A stretch of DNA of 64,000 bases from Curvibacter sp. (GTDB lineage Bacteria > Pseudomonadota > Gammaproteobacteria > Burkholderiales > Burkholderiaceae_C): the NCBI GenBank assembly GCA_020248905.1, contig JADCGR010000040.1, positions 62,001 to 126,000 of the forward strand, given 5' to 3'. The notes under the pieces are model-generated. The model saw nothing but the letters and a program-made list of their open reading frames with translations, was not told the DNA's origin and ran no database searches. Position 1 is the stretch's first letter; every line of letters starts with the position of its first letter. The position numbers were made by a program, and so were the translations under genes. Shown here in pieces: positions 28,973-37,699 of this stretch.

Positions 28973-29560
28973 TCAGACGCTACATCGCACACGCGAGAAG
29001 GCGATGGGCTCCAGGACGGGCGTGGCACTGCGTCCGCGCAGCCCCTCCGCGTAGAGCGCCGCGGCGGATTCCTCGAGCCGCGCCTCGGTTTCGGGCTGGA
29101 TCACATAGCCCTGCTCAGGCGTCAGGGCCACCTGCGCATCGGTGGCGTAGACGCCCGGCAGGATATGGCGCGCACCCAGCGACTGCAACACGGGCCGCAG
29201 TGCGTAATCGAGTGCCAGCATGTGATGCGGGCTGCCCCCCGTGGCCAGGGGCAACACGGTCTTGCCCTTGAAGGCCGATTGCGGCAGCAGGTCCAGCAGC
29301 ACCTTGAGCACGCCGCTGTAGGCCGCCTTGTAGACCGGGGTGGCGACGACGATGGCCTGCGCCCGGTCGACCTGGTGCAGGGCCTCGACGACCGTACGGT
29401 GCGAGAAATCGGCCAGCAGCAGCGCCTGGGAAGAAAGGTCGCGGACCTGGAGCCGGTCGATCGCGACATCCCGTTGGGACAAGAGACGACCGACCCGATC
29501 CAGCAGCGCCGCCGAGCGCGAACGCTCCGACGGGCTGCCTGCAATCAACAATACCGACAT
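28973..29560 (-). CDS. ssuE: NAD(P)H-dependent FMN reductase
   Basis: Flavodoxin-fold reductase of 195 residues that supplies FMNH2 to SsuD. Visible are the flavin phosphate loop LIAGSPSERSRSAALL and the ATPVYKAAYSGVLKVLLDLLP block typical of SsuE. It is second in the sulfonate operon after sbp paralogue 2. Confidence 0.93.
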   Translation of the reverse strand: MSVLLIAGSPSERSRSAALLDRVGRLLSQRDVAIDRLQVRDLSSQALLLADFSHRTVVEALHQVDRAQAIVVATPVYKAAYSGVLKVLLDLLPQSAFKGKTVLPLATGGSPHHMLALDYALRPVLQSLGARHILPGVYATDAQVALTPEQGYVIQPETEARLEESAAALYAEGLRGRSATPVLEPIAFSRVRCSV

Positions 29561-29598
29561 GAAACGCTCCCTGATGGCCTGATGTGCGCGGCGCCGGC

Positions 29599-30612
29599 TT
29601 ACTTCTTGGTGTAAATCTGGTCAAACACGCCGCCGTCCACGAAGTGCACCTTGCTGGCCTTTTCCCAGCCACCGAAGGCGTCGTCAATCTTGAACAGATT
29701 GAGCTTGGGCAGCTGCTTGGCGTACTTGGCCTGTGCCTGGGCGGACGTGGGTCGGTAGAAGTGCTTGCCGATCAGGTCCTGGGCCTCCTCGGTGTACAGG
29801 AATTCAAGATAGGCCGTGGCGACGGCGCGCGTGCCCTTCTTGTCGACGTTCTTGTCCACCACCGTCACGGCCGGCTCGGCCAGGATGGACAGGCTCGGGT
29901 AGATGAAGTCCACCTTGTTGCCGAATTCCTTCTCCAGCAGATAGGCCTCGTTTTCCCAGGAGATGAAGACATCGCCCTGGTTGCGCTGCGCAAAGGTGAC
30001 GGACGAGCCGCGCGCGCCGGTGTCGAGCACGGGCACGTTGGCGTAGAGCTTGGTGATGAACTCCTGTGCCTTGGCATCGCCACCGTACTTGCGCTTGGCA
30101 AACTCCCAGGCGGCCAGGTAGTTCCAGCGGGCACCACCGGAGGTCTTGGGATTGGGCGTGATGACCTTGACGTCCGGACGGATCAGATCGTCCCAGTCCT
30201 TGATGTTCTTGGGATTGCCCTGGCGCACCACCAGCACGATGGTCGAGGTGTAGGGCGAGCTGTTGAGCGGCAGGCGTTTTTGCCAGTCCTTCGGAATCCA
30301 GTTGCCGTTGGTGTGCAGGGCATCGGTGTCACCGGCCAGGGCCAGCGTGGCGACGTCTGCGTCCAGCCCGTCAATGATGGAACGCGCCTGCCGGCCCGAG
30401 CCGCCGTGCGACTGCTTGATGGTCACGTCCTGGCCGGTCTTGGCCTTCCAGTGCCTGGCAAACGCCTGGTTGATGTCCACGTAGAGCTCGCGCGTCGGGT
30501 CATAGGAGACGTTGAGCAGGGTCACAGGGGCCGGCTGGGCCAAGCTCGTCAGCGCAGCCCCCGCGAGGGTGAGGGCGACGGAAAGCTTGATAAAGTGTCG
30601 GCGTTGCGTCAT
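29599..30612 (-). CDS. Second sulfate-type periplasmic binding protein
   Basis: A 337-residue Sbp paralogue with an [11 protein letters not shown] signal peptide. It has [43 protein letters not shown] and [11 protein letters not shown]. It is the promoter-proximal gene of the sulfonate operon, next to the AATAAG-N10-CTTATT palindrome. It presumably serves CysTWA under sulfur limitation (inference). Confidence 0.9.
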   Translation of the reverse strand: MTQRRHFIKLSVALTLAGAALTSLAQPAPVTLLNVSYDPTRELYVDINQAFARHWKAKTGQDVTIKQSHGGSGRQARSIIDGLDADVATLALAGDTDALHTNGNWIPKDWQKRLPLNSSPYTSTIVLVVRQGNPKNIKDWDDLIRPDVKVITPNPKTSGGARWNYLAAWEFAKRKYGGDAKAQEFITKLYANVPVLDTGARGSSVTFAQRNQGDVFISWENEAYLLEKEFGNKVDFIYPSLSILAEPAVTVVDKNVDKKGTRAVATAYLEFLYTEEAQDLIGKHFYRPTSAQAQAKYAKQLPKLNLFKIDDAFGGWEKASKVHFVDGGVFDQIYTKK

Positions 30613-30686
30613 GTTTCTTCCTTTTCAGATGACATATCGGGTTGCGATGGGCTGAATTCTGGGGAAGCATGCTCAAAACTGGAACC

Positions 30687-30708
30687 AATAAGATTTCAGT
30701 TGCTTATT
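30687..30708. promoter_or_regulatory. Palindrome AATAAG-N10-CTTATT, candidate CysB/SsuR-type operator
   Basis: Perfect 6-bp arms in an AT-rich stretch between the divergent sulfonate operon (start 30612) and yggX (start 30738). GTTGCTTAT resembles GTTTGCTTAT at 21544-21553. Likely operator for sulfur-limitation control of the sulfonate operon; the regulator identity is inference. Confidence 0.45.
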
Positions 30709-30737
30709 ACCCAAACATCCGAAGAAAGAAGCTGCAC

Positions 30738-31010
30738 ATGGCACGCATGGTGAACTGCATCAAGCTCGGCAAGGAAGCCGAGGGCCTGGATTTCCCGCCC
30801 TACCCGGGTGAGCTGGGCAAGCGCCTCTGGGAAAGCGTCAGCAAGGAAGCCTGGGCCGCCTGGCTCAAGCACCAGACCATGCTGGTCAACGAGAACCGCC
30901 TGAACCTCGCCGACGCGCGCGCACGACAGTACCTGGCGCGGCAGATGGAGAGCCATTTCTTCGGCAGCGGTGCCGATCAGGCGGCGGGCTACGTGCCCCC
31001 GAGCCAGTAA
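30738..31010 (+). CDS. yggX: Fe(2+)-trafficking / oxidative damage protection protein YggX
   Basis: A 90-residue protein with the YggX pattern: [20 protein letters not shown] with the conserved Cys7, then PGELGKR and [19 protein letters not shown] at 30738 follows a GAAGAAAGAAG purine stretch; a longer frame from 30642 has no support. YggX protects Fe-S enzymes from oxidants. It precedes the mnmC-like gene by 21 bp. Confidence 0.93.
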   Translation: MARMVNCIKLGKEAEGLDFPPYPGELGKRLWESVSKEAWAAWLKHQTMLVNENRLNLADARARQYLARQMESHFFGSGADQAAGYVPPSQ

Positions 31011-31031
31011 GCGGCCCGCCCTCGCCCCAAC

Positions 31032-32738
31032 GTGCATACCGCGGCGCATCCCCTGCTGCCGCCAGTCCCCGACCTGCCCGTCTGGCGCGTGCTCGACACG
31101 CGCCTCAAGCTTGATCGCCTCTACGGGCTCTGGCAGGCCTGGCGCGACATGCCGGCGCGCCCGCGCGTGCTGCACCTCGTCGCCTTCACCGATGCCCCGC
31201 CGAAGCGGGAGCAGCTGCTTGCCGCAGCCACACCGGCCCAGGCCCCAGTGGCCAACGAACTGTCTGGCGCTTGGATCGGCCTGCTGCCAGGCCTGCACCG
31301 TTTCCTGCTGGACGGCGGGCGCTTCCAGCTGACACTCTGCGTGGGTGAGCTGCAGGCCCTGCTGCGCGAGCAACGCTTCGAGGCTGACGCGGTCTGGTTC
31401 GACGCGGCGCTGGCCTGGGACCGCCACAGACTCAAGGCCCTGGCGCGCTGCAGCCGCCGCGGCAGTGTGCTCAGCGGGCTGGCGGCCGACACGCCGCTGG
31501 CGGCGGCCTTGCGCGAACAGGGCTATGTGCTGCAGGACGCGGGTTGGCGGCACGACCCGCCTTGGGTCACGCGTGCGCGTGACGCGGCGCGCCGCTCCCC
31601 TGCCCCTGTGGGCCGCTGCGCCGTGATCGGCGCGGGACTGGCCGGCGCCAGCGTGGCGGCCGCGCTGGCGCGCCGCGGGTGGCAGGTGGACGTACTGGAT
31701 GCAGCGACGCAGCCTGCCGCCGGGGCCTCCGGTCTGCCGGCCGGTCTGATGATTCCCTACGCCTCGCCCAACGACAGTCCGCGCGCCCGTCTCACGCGCG
31801 CTGGCCTGCGCCTGGTCCGTGCCGAGGCGCAGCGCCTGCTGCGCTCTGGCGAGGACTGGGGACCAGGGGGCGTAATGGAACTGCGGCCCGATGGCCGCGG
31901 TGGACTGCCACACGACTGGTCCGTGGCGGGTGCCGAGCTGTCCCACCCAGTGAGCAGTGACGGCCACGAGGCCTGGCGCGCCGGCGTGCCGGCGGGCGAC
32001 GCGGTCTGGCACACGCAGGCGGCCTGGGTCAAACCTGCGCTCCTGGTGCGTGCCTGGCTGGCCGAACCCGGGGTGCGTTTCACGGGGGGCAGCGACGTGG
32101 CCAGCCTGCGGGCCGCGGCCACGGGCTGGGACCTGCTGGACTCAAGCGGCCGGCTGCTGGCCACCGCCGACCAGGTGGTGCTGGCGAATGCGCTCGGTGC
32201 GCCGGGTCTGCTCGCCTCGGTGGGTCTGACCATGCCGCCCGTGCACGGCATGCGCGGCGTGCTCAGCTGGGGCCTGCACACCCCAAGCTCAACGTCATTG
32301 AGCCCGCCGCATCCAATCAACGGATCTGGCAGCTACATCCCGCACGTTCCCGCAGCCGGTGGCGCTGCCTGGTACGCCGGCTCCACCTACGAAGCCACCG
32401 ACGGCCCGGCGGCGACCCGCAGCGCCCATCTGCAGGCCGATCTGGACAAGCTGCGGCGCCTGCTGCCCGCCACGGCTGCGGCCCTGGCGCCCGAGTACGC
32501 GGCAGGCCGCGTGCAGGCCTGGGAAGGCGTGCGCTGCGTCAGCAGCGACCGCCTGCCCCTGGTCGGCGCACTGCAGGACGCCGCACCCCCCACGCTCTGG
32601 ATCAGCGCCGCCATGGGTTCCCGCGGCCTGAGCCTGGCCATGCTGTGCGCCGAGTGGCTCGCGGCACAGATGGGCGCCGAGCCCTGGCCCATGGAGGCCA
32701 GTCTGGCGCGGTCACTGCAAGTGCAGCGCGGCCGCTGA
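31032..32738 (+). CDS. mnmC: MnmC-type tRNA-modification protein with degenerate methyltransferase half
   Basis: MnmC normally removes carboxymethyl (FAD oxidase, C-terminal half) and then methylates (SAM methyltransferase, N-terminal half) the wobble uridine modification of tRNA. This 568-residue protein (GTG start) keeps the oxidase: VIGAGLAGASVAAALARRGW at about 197, RLPLVGAL and MGSRGLSLAML near the end. The N-terminal about 190 residues align only as a remnant: WRVLDTRLKL stands where the SAM loop (about ETGFGLGLNFL in relatives) should be, and the DGF-P-NPDMW motif reads FDAALAWDRH. The usual first 40-50 residues are missing. Methylation is probably lost or supplied elsewhere. Confidence 0.85.
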   Translation: MHTAAHPLLPPVPDLPVWRVLDTRLKLDRLYGLWQAWRDMPARPRVLHLVAFTDAPPKREQLLAAATPAQAPVANELSGAWIGLLPGLHRFLLDGGRFQLTLCVGELQALLREQRFEADAVWFDAALAWDRHRLKALARCSRRGSVLSGLAADTPLAAALREQGYVLQDAGWRHDPPWVTRARDAARRSPAPVGRCAVIGAGLAGASVAAALARRGWQVDVLDAATQPAAGASGLPAGLMIPYASPNDSPRARLTRAGLRLVRAEAQRLLRSGEDWGPGGVMELRPDGRGGLPHDWSVAGAELSHPVSSDGHEAWRAGVPAGDAVWHTQAAWVKPALLVRAWLAEPGVRFTGGSDVASLRAAATGWDLLDSSGRLLATADQVVLANALGAPGLLASVGLTMPPVHGMRGVLSWGLHTPSSTSLSPPHPINGSGSYIPHVPAAGGAAWYAGSTYEATDGPAATRSAHLQADLDKLRRLLPATAAALAPEYAAGRVQAWEGVRCVSSDRLPLVGALQDAAPPTLWISAAMGSRGLSLAMLCAEWLAAQMGAEPWPMEASLARSLQVQRGR

Positions 32739-32760
32739 TTTGCCCCACAATGCGCCCAGC

Positions 32761-33747
32761 ATGGGCCTGCCTATCCTCCTTGACTGCGACCCCGGCGCCG
32801 ACGACGCGCTGGCCCTGTACTTCGCGCTCGCCCATCCCGATCTGGAGCTGCGGGCCGTCACCACCACCTACGGCCGCGTGCCGCTGGCCCAGGCCACGCG
32901 CAACGCCCTGCTGCTGTGCGCGCTGGCTGGCCGGGCCGATCTTGCGGTCTGCGGCGGCGTGCCCACGCCCACCCGCAAGGTCATGGGCCTGCACGATCCG
33001 CAAAGCCACGGCAGCGACGGACTCGGCGACCTGCCCTTCACCGTGGGCGAGGTACACGGCGCCGACGAGCGCTCGGCTGCACGCTGCATCGTGGAACAGG
33101 CCCATGCCGACCCGGGCCGCCTGGCCCTGGTCTGTGCCGGCCCGCTGGGCAATGTGGCCCAGGCCCTGCGGCTGGAGCCCCGGTTGCCGCAACTGCTGGG
33201 CCATCTGGTGGTGGCAGGCGGCAGCATCGCCGCCCCGGGTGAGGTCTCGCCCGTGGCCGAGCTCAATTTCTGGCTCGATCCGCACGCGGCCGACCAGGTG
33301 CTCACCGCAGGCTTTCGCCTCACGCTGCTGGGCCTGGACGTGAGCCGGCCCTCGGCCGTGCCGCTGGCGCTCGTGGAGGAACTCGCCCAGCGCCACCCGC
33401 ACCCGGCCCTGGCCGCCCTGGCCCATGCCGTGCGTGTGCAGGCCAACGCGCGCGCGGCGCAGGAGGGCGGGGAGCCGGCCTGCGCCAGCGGTGGCCTGCT
33501 GGGCCTGCTCCACCTCGTGCAGCCCGGCCTGTTCCAGACCGTGACCGGCCGGGTGCGGGTGGTGACGGAGGGTCTGGCCGAAGGGCAGAGCATCATGGAC
33601 CGCTGCGAGCAGCTGGCCTATGCCCAGCCCGGCTGGGAAAGCGAGCTGCCCCGCATCGACGCCGCGCTGGGCGTGGACACGGCCGCGGCGCTGGCCCCGA
33701 TCCGCAGCGTCCTGGCTTCGGACTGGCTGCCCCCGCGTCCGGTCTGA
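32761..33747 (+). CDS. Nucleoside hydrolase (IU-NH family)
   Basis: Hydrolyses the N-glycosidic bond of ribonucleosides. 328 residues from ATG 32761; a TTG at 32740 would add seven residues. The metal and ribose site DCDPGADDALAL is intact near the start; ELNFWLDPHAAD corresponds to the second ribose-contact region. The specific nucleoside cannot be read from the sequence. It lies 22 bp after mnmC. Confidence 0.9.
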   Translation: MGLPILLDCDPGADDALALYFALAHPDLELRAVTTTYGRVPLAQATRNALLLCALAGRADLAVCGGVPTPTRKVMGLHDPQSHGSDGLGDLPFTVGEVHGADERSAARCIVEQAHADPGRLALVCAGPLGNVAQALRLEPRLPQLLGHLVVAGGSIAAPGEVSPVAELNFWLDPHAADQVLTAGFRLTLLGLDVSRPSAVPLALVEELAQRHPHPALAALAHAVRVQANARAAQEGGEPACASGGLLGLLHLVQPGLFQTVTGRVRVVTEGLAEGQSIMDRCEQLAYAQPGWESELPRIDAALGVDTAAALAPIRSVLASDWLPPRPV

Positions 33748-33902
33748 ACTCTTTATTACCGGGCGTTATAGGGCCCGAAGAAAAATGTAGTTTGGAATCC
33801 GTCGGCGGTCTCCTACAGTCCCGTGCACGCAAAACGTGGCATGCACCGTGACGGGCCTGGGCCCGGATCGCGGGGCCCTGCCCCTGCCCTCCGAACCGCG
33901 AC
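33748..33902 (+). promoter_or_regulatory. Leader and probable promoter of the cysI operon
   Basis: 155 bp between the nucleoside hydrolase gene and cysI, with an AT-rich patch (TTTATTACCGGGCGTTATAG, 33751-33770) and GTAGTTTGG (33788-33796), which resembles ATAGTTTGG near 21534. A CysB-type activator site is plausible but the match is loose. Confidence 0.3.
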
Positions 33903-35723
33903 ATGTACCAGTACACCGAATTTGACCGCCAGCTCGTGCGCCTGCGCGCCCAGCAGTACCGCGACCAGCTCACGCGCCGCCTCAACGACCAGCTCAGCGA
34001 AGACGAATTCCGCCCGCTGCGCCTGCAGAACGGCTGGTACGTTCAGCGCCACGCGCCGATGCTGCGCGTGGCCGTGCCCTATGGCGAGCTCTCGGCCGCC
34101 CAGGTGCGTGTGCTGGCCCGCATCGCCCGCGAATACGACCAGCCCAGCCATGAGGTCTTCCAGGGCGCGGTCGCCGCGCAGAACAAGCTCGGCGACATCC
34201 AGCTGCGCGACGGCAAGGCCATCGGCAGCCGCCTGGTCACGGGCTACGGACACTTCACCACCCGCCAGAACGTGCAGTTCAACTGGATCCCGCTGGACAA
34301 GAGCGCGGACGTCATGGACCTGCTGGCCACGGTGGGCATGCACGGTATCCAGACAAGCGGTAACTGCATCCGTAACATCACCAGCGACTCGCTGGCCGGC
34401 ATTGCCGTGGACGAGGTGGCCGATCCGCGGCCCTTCGCCGAGATGCTGCGCCAGTGGAGCACGCTGCACCCCGAGTTCGCCTTCCTGCCGCGCAAGTTCA
34501 AGATTGCCATTACCGGCGCCAGGGAAGACCGCGCGGCCATCGCCTGGCACGACGTCGGCCTGCAGCTGGTGCGCAATGCAGAGGGCACGCTGGGTTTCCG
34601 CGTGCTGGTGGGTGGGGGCATGGGTCGCACGCCGGTGATTGCCACCGAGATCCAGTCCTTCATCCCCTGCGACCAGATCCTCAACTATGTCGAAGCGGTG
34701 GTGCGGGTCTACAACCGATGGGGCCGCCGCGACAACAAGTACAAGGCGCGCATCAAGATCCTGGTCAAGGCCGAAGGCCAGCGCTACATCGACGAGGTGG
34801 AAGAAGAGTACCGCCAGATCGTCGAGATCGACGGCGCGCCGCACACCATCACCGCCGCCGAGTTTGAGCGCATCAGTGCGAACTTCGCGCCGCCCGCCCT
34901 GCAGTGCGACCGCAAGAGCGCGGACGCCAAGATCGCCCATATCCTCAAGGCAGCGGCACAGGACGATGTGGAGTTCGGCCGCTGGCTGCAGCGCAATGTG
35001 CACGCACACAAGAACCCCGACCTGCGCGCCGTGACACTCTCGTTCAAGCGCCTGGGCCAATCTCCGGGGGACGCGACCGCCGACCAGCTCGATGCCGTGG
35101 CCCTGCTGGCCGAGCGCTACAGCGGCGGCGAGGTACGAGTGACGCACCAGCAGAACCTGCTGCTGCCCTGGGTGCGCTGCGACCAGCTGGCCGAGCTCTG
35201 GCGCGAGGCGCGGCAGCTGGGCCTGGCGCGACCCAACATCGGTCTGCTGACCGACATGATCGCCTGCCCCGGCGGCGACTTCTGCGACCTGGCCAATGCA
35301 CGCTCGCTGCCGCTGGCTGATGCCATCATTGAGCGCTACCACGACCTGGACGAGCTGCACGACATTGGCGAGATCGATCTGCACATCAGTGGCTGCATCA
35401 ACTCCTGTGGCCATCACCACAGCGGGCATATCGGCATCCTGGGCGTGGACAAGGACGGCAAGGAGTGGTACCAGGTCACGCTGGGCGGCTCTGACGGCAA
35501 GCAGCTCTCGGGCGCGCCCGTCCCCGGCAAGGTGATCGGTCCGTCGTTCTCGGCCCACGAGGTGCCCGACGTGATCGAGGCGCTGATCGACACCTACTGC
35601 GCGCAGCGCCAGCCCGGCGAGCCCTTCATTGACACCCTGCGCCGTGTCGGCCACGACACGTTCAAGCAGGCGGGCAACCAGGCCCGCCATGAAACCGGGC
35701 AGGCCGAGGCAGCGACGGCCTGA
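33903..35723 (+). CDS. cysI: Sulfite reductase hemoprotein (nitrite/sulfite reductase family)
   Basis: Six-electron reduction of sulfite to sulfide, 606 residues. The siroheme/[4Fe-4S] cysteines are Cys455 and Cys461 (CPGGDFC) and Cys498 and Cys502 (GCINSC). Siroheme-binding arginine regions such as TGYGHFTTRQNVQF are present. There is no flavoprotein partner cysJ in the window; a ferredoxin and ferredoxin reductase follow the operon at 39199-40632. First gene of cysI-DUF934-cysH-cysD-cysN. Confidence 0.95.
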   Translation: MYQYTEFDRQLVRLRAQQYRDQLTRRLNDQLSEDEFRPLRLQNGWYVQRHAPMLRVAVPYGELSAAQVRVLARIAREYDQPSHEVFQGAVAAQNKLGDIQLRDGKAIGSRLVTGYGHFTTRQNVQFNWIPLDKSADVMDLLATVGMHGIQTSGNCIRNITSDSLAGIAVDEVADPRPFAEMLRQWSTLHPEFAFLPRKFKIAITGAREDRAAIAWHDVGLQLVRNAEGTLGFRVLVGGGMGRTPVIATEIQSFIPCDQILNYVEAVVRVYNRWGRRDNKYKARIKILVKAEGQRYIDEVEEEYRQIVEIDGAPHTITAAEFERISANFAPPALQCDRKSADAKIAHILKAAAQDDVEFGRWLQRNVHAHKNPDLRAVTLSFKRLGQSPGDATADQLDAVALLAERYSGGEVRVTHQQNLLLPWVRCDQLAELWREARQLGLARPNIGLLTDMIACPGGDFCDLANARSLPLADAIIERYHDLDELHDIGEIDLHISGCINSCGHHHSGHIGILGVDKDGKEWYQVTLGGSDGKQLSGAPVPGKVIGPSFSAHEVPDVIEALIDTYCAQRQPGEPFIDTLRRVGHDTFKQAGNQARHETGQAEAATA

Positions 35724-35736
35724 AGGAAAGCAAGTC

Positions 35737-36120
35737 ATGAAACTGATCCACGCCGATCACGCCACGACCGAGCCGCAGGGCCTGGCCGTGCTCACCCTGG
35801 CCAACGATGCCGATCCGCGAGCCCTGTCGCTGGAGGGGGTCGACCGCATCGACCTGCATTTCCCGGCCTTCACCGATGGCCGCGCCCACAGCCAGGCTTT
35901 CCTGCTGCGCCGCCGGCTCGGCTACCGGGGCGAGATCCGCGCCACCGGCGACGTGCTGGCGGACCAGCTTCCCCTGCTGGAACGCAACGGCTTCACCGAA
36001 GCGGTGCTGCGCGCCGACCAGGACCTCACCGTGGCCCAACGGCAGCTGGCGCGATTCAAGAGCTACTACCAGGGCGACGCCGTGCAGCAGCGGCCGCGTT
36101 TCGCCCGGGCAAGCGCATGA
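35737..36120 (+). CDS. DUF934 protein of the sulfite-reduction cluster
   Basis: A 127-residue DUF934 protein: DRIDLHFPAFTDGRAHSQAF and LLRRRLGYRGEIRATGDVL are the family core. These genes almost always lie between cysI and cysH in proteobacteria and are presumed to help sulfite reduction; no activity is established. ATG at 35737 follows GAAGGAAAG. The end overlaps the cysH start by 4 bp. Confidence 0.9.
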   Translation: MKLIHADHATTEPQGLAVLTLANDADPRALSLEGVDRIDLHFPAFTDGRAHSQAFLLRRRLGYRGEIRATGDVLADQLPLLERNGFTEAVLRADQDLTVAQRQLARFKSYYQGDAVQQRPRFARASA

Positions 36121-36737
36121 GCATCGACCTCGCCAGAGTCAACGCCGAGTTCGGCCGCGACGCACCTGCGCTGGTGGCCTGGGCCCTGGGTCTGGGGCAG
36201 AGAGCCATCGTCACCACCAACTTTCGCCCCTTCGAGGCGGTGATCCTGCATCTGGTCACACGCGTCCAGCCCGACGTGCCCGTGGTCTGGATGGACAACG
36301 GCTACAACACGGAAGCCACGTACCGCTACGCCGATGAAGTCACGAAGCAGCTGGGCCTGAACCTGAAGATCTATCTGCCGCGACGTACGCGTGCACACCG
36401 CGAGGCCGTGGAGGGTCCGGTGCCCGCGCTCGACGATCCCCGTCACGCGGCCTTCACGGAAGAGGTGAAGCTGGAGCCCTTTGCCCGTGCCTTGCGCGAG
36501 ACCGCGCCCAAGGTCTGGTTCACGGCGCTGCGCGCCACGGACAGCGCGGTGCGCGCGCAGATGGACCCTGTGAGCATCAACCCCGACGGCCTGATCAAGG
36601 TGGCTCCGCTGCTGCACTGGTCGTCCAGGGACCTGTACCAGTACTGCGAGTCCCACGGGCTGCCCAACAACTTCGACTACGTCGACCCGACCAAGGGCGA
36701 GGCGCAACGCGAGTGCGGCCTCCACCTGGCCCACTGA
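36117..36737 (+). CDS. cysH: Phosphoadenylyl-/adenylyl-sulfate reductase
   Basis: Reduces activated sulfate to sulfite with thioredoxin. 206 residues, shorter than most CysH. The PP-loop region reads VTTNFRPFEAVILHLV, then VVWMDNGYNTEATYRY; the catalytic Cys is in the C-terminal ECGLH. The CC and CxxC pairs that bind the [4Fe-4S] cluster of APS reductases are absent (the only other Cys is in YQYCESHG). By motif it is PAPS-type, yet no APS kinase gene is in this cluster. Confidence 0.88.
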   Translation: MSIDLARVNAEFGRDAPALVAWALGLGQRAIVTTNFRPFEAVILHLVTRVQPDVPVVWMDNGYNTEATYRYADEVTKQLGLNLKIYLPRRTRAHREAVEGPVPALDDPRHAAFTEEVKLEPFARALRETAPKVWFTALRATDSAVRAQMDPVSINPDGLIKVAPLLHWSSRDLYQYCESHGLPNNFDYVDPTKGEAQRECGLHLAH

Positions 36738-36754
36738 AAGCGATGAGAGCCGTC

Positions 36755-37699
36755 ATGAACGCCCGTACACAACACGAACTGCTGGATGCACCGGTGCATC
36801 ACCTCAGCAACGCGCACCTTGACGCCCTGGAAGAAGAGACCATCTTCATCCTGCGCGAGGTGGCGGCCACCTTCGAGCGTCCGACCCTGCTGTTCTCGGG
36901 CGGCAAAGACTCGCTGGTCATGCTCAGGTGTGCAGAGAAAGCCTTCGGCAGCGGCCGCCTGCCCTACCCGCTGCTCATGATCGACACCGGCCACAACTTC
37001 CCGGAAGTGACCGCCTTCCGCGACCAGCGCGCCGCCGAACTCGGGGCCCAGCTCATCGTGCGCAGCGTGGAAGACTCCATGAAGCGCGGCACCGTGCGCC
37101 TGGCTCACCCGGGCGAGAGCCGCAACGTACATCAGTCGGTCACGCTGCTCGAGGCGATCGAGGAGTTCCGCTTCGATGCGCTGATCGGGGGCGCGCGCCG
37201 TGACGAGGAAAAGGCCCGCGCCAAGGAACGCATCTTCTCGCACCGCGACAGTTTCGGGCAGTGGCAACCCAAGGCCCAGCGCCCCGAGCTCTGGACCCTG
37301 TTCAACACGCGTCTGGCCCCGGGCGAGCACTTCCGGGTGTTCCCGATCAGCAACTGGACCGAACTCGATGTCTGGCAGTACATCGAGCGCGAGGCCGTCG
37401 CCCTGCCCTCGATCTACTACACGCACAAGCGCGAGGTGGTGGAGCGCCGCGGCATGCTGGCGCCGGTGACCGAACTCACCCCGCCGCGCCCGGGCGAGGA
37501 AGTCGTGATCCGGGACGTGCGTTTTCGCACCGTGGGCGACATCACCTGCACCTGCCCCGTGGCCAGCACGGCCGCCAACGCCGCCGAAATCGTGATCGAG
37601 ACTCTCGCGGCCGAGGTCAGCGAACGCGGCGCCACGCGCATGGACGATCAGACCAGTGATGCCTCCATGGAGAAGCGCAAGAAAGACGGGTATTTTTGA
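36755..37699 (+). CDS. cysD: Sulfate adenylyltransferase small subunit
   Basis: ATP sulfurylase catalytic subunit, 314 residues, makes APS from sulfate and ATP. The PP-loop SGGKDSLVMLR is intact, followed by LLMIDTGHNFPEV, and the C-terminus ends in MEKRKKDGYF. ATG at 36755 is chosen; ATG at 36743 is also possible. The stop overlaps the cysN start (TGATG). Confidence 0.95.
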   Translation: MNARTQHELLDAPVHHLSNAHLDALEEETIFILREVAATFERPTLLFSGGKDSLVMLRCAEKAFGSGRLPYPLLMIDTGHNFPEVTAFRDQRAAELGAQLIVRSVEDSMKRGTVRLAHPGESRNVHQSVTLLEAIEEFRFDALIGGARRDEEKARAKERIFSHRDSFGQWQPKAQRPELWTLFNTRLAPGEHFRVFPISNWTELDVWQYIEREAVALPSIYYTHKREVVERRGMLAPVTELTPPRPGEEVVIRDVRFRTVGDITCTCPVASTAANAAEIVIETLAAEVSERGATRMDDQTSDASMEKRKKDGYF

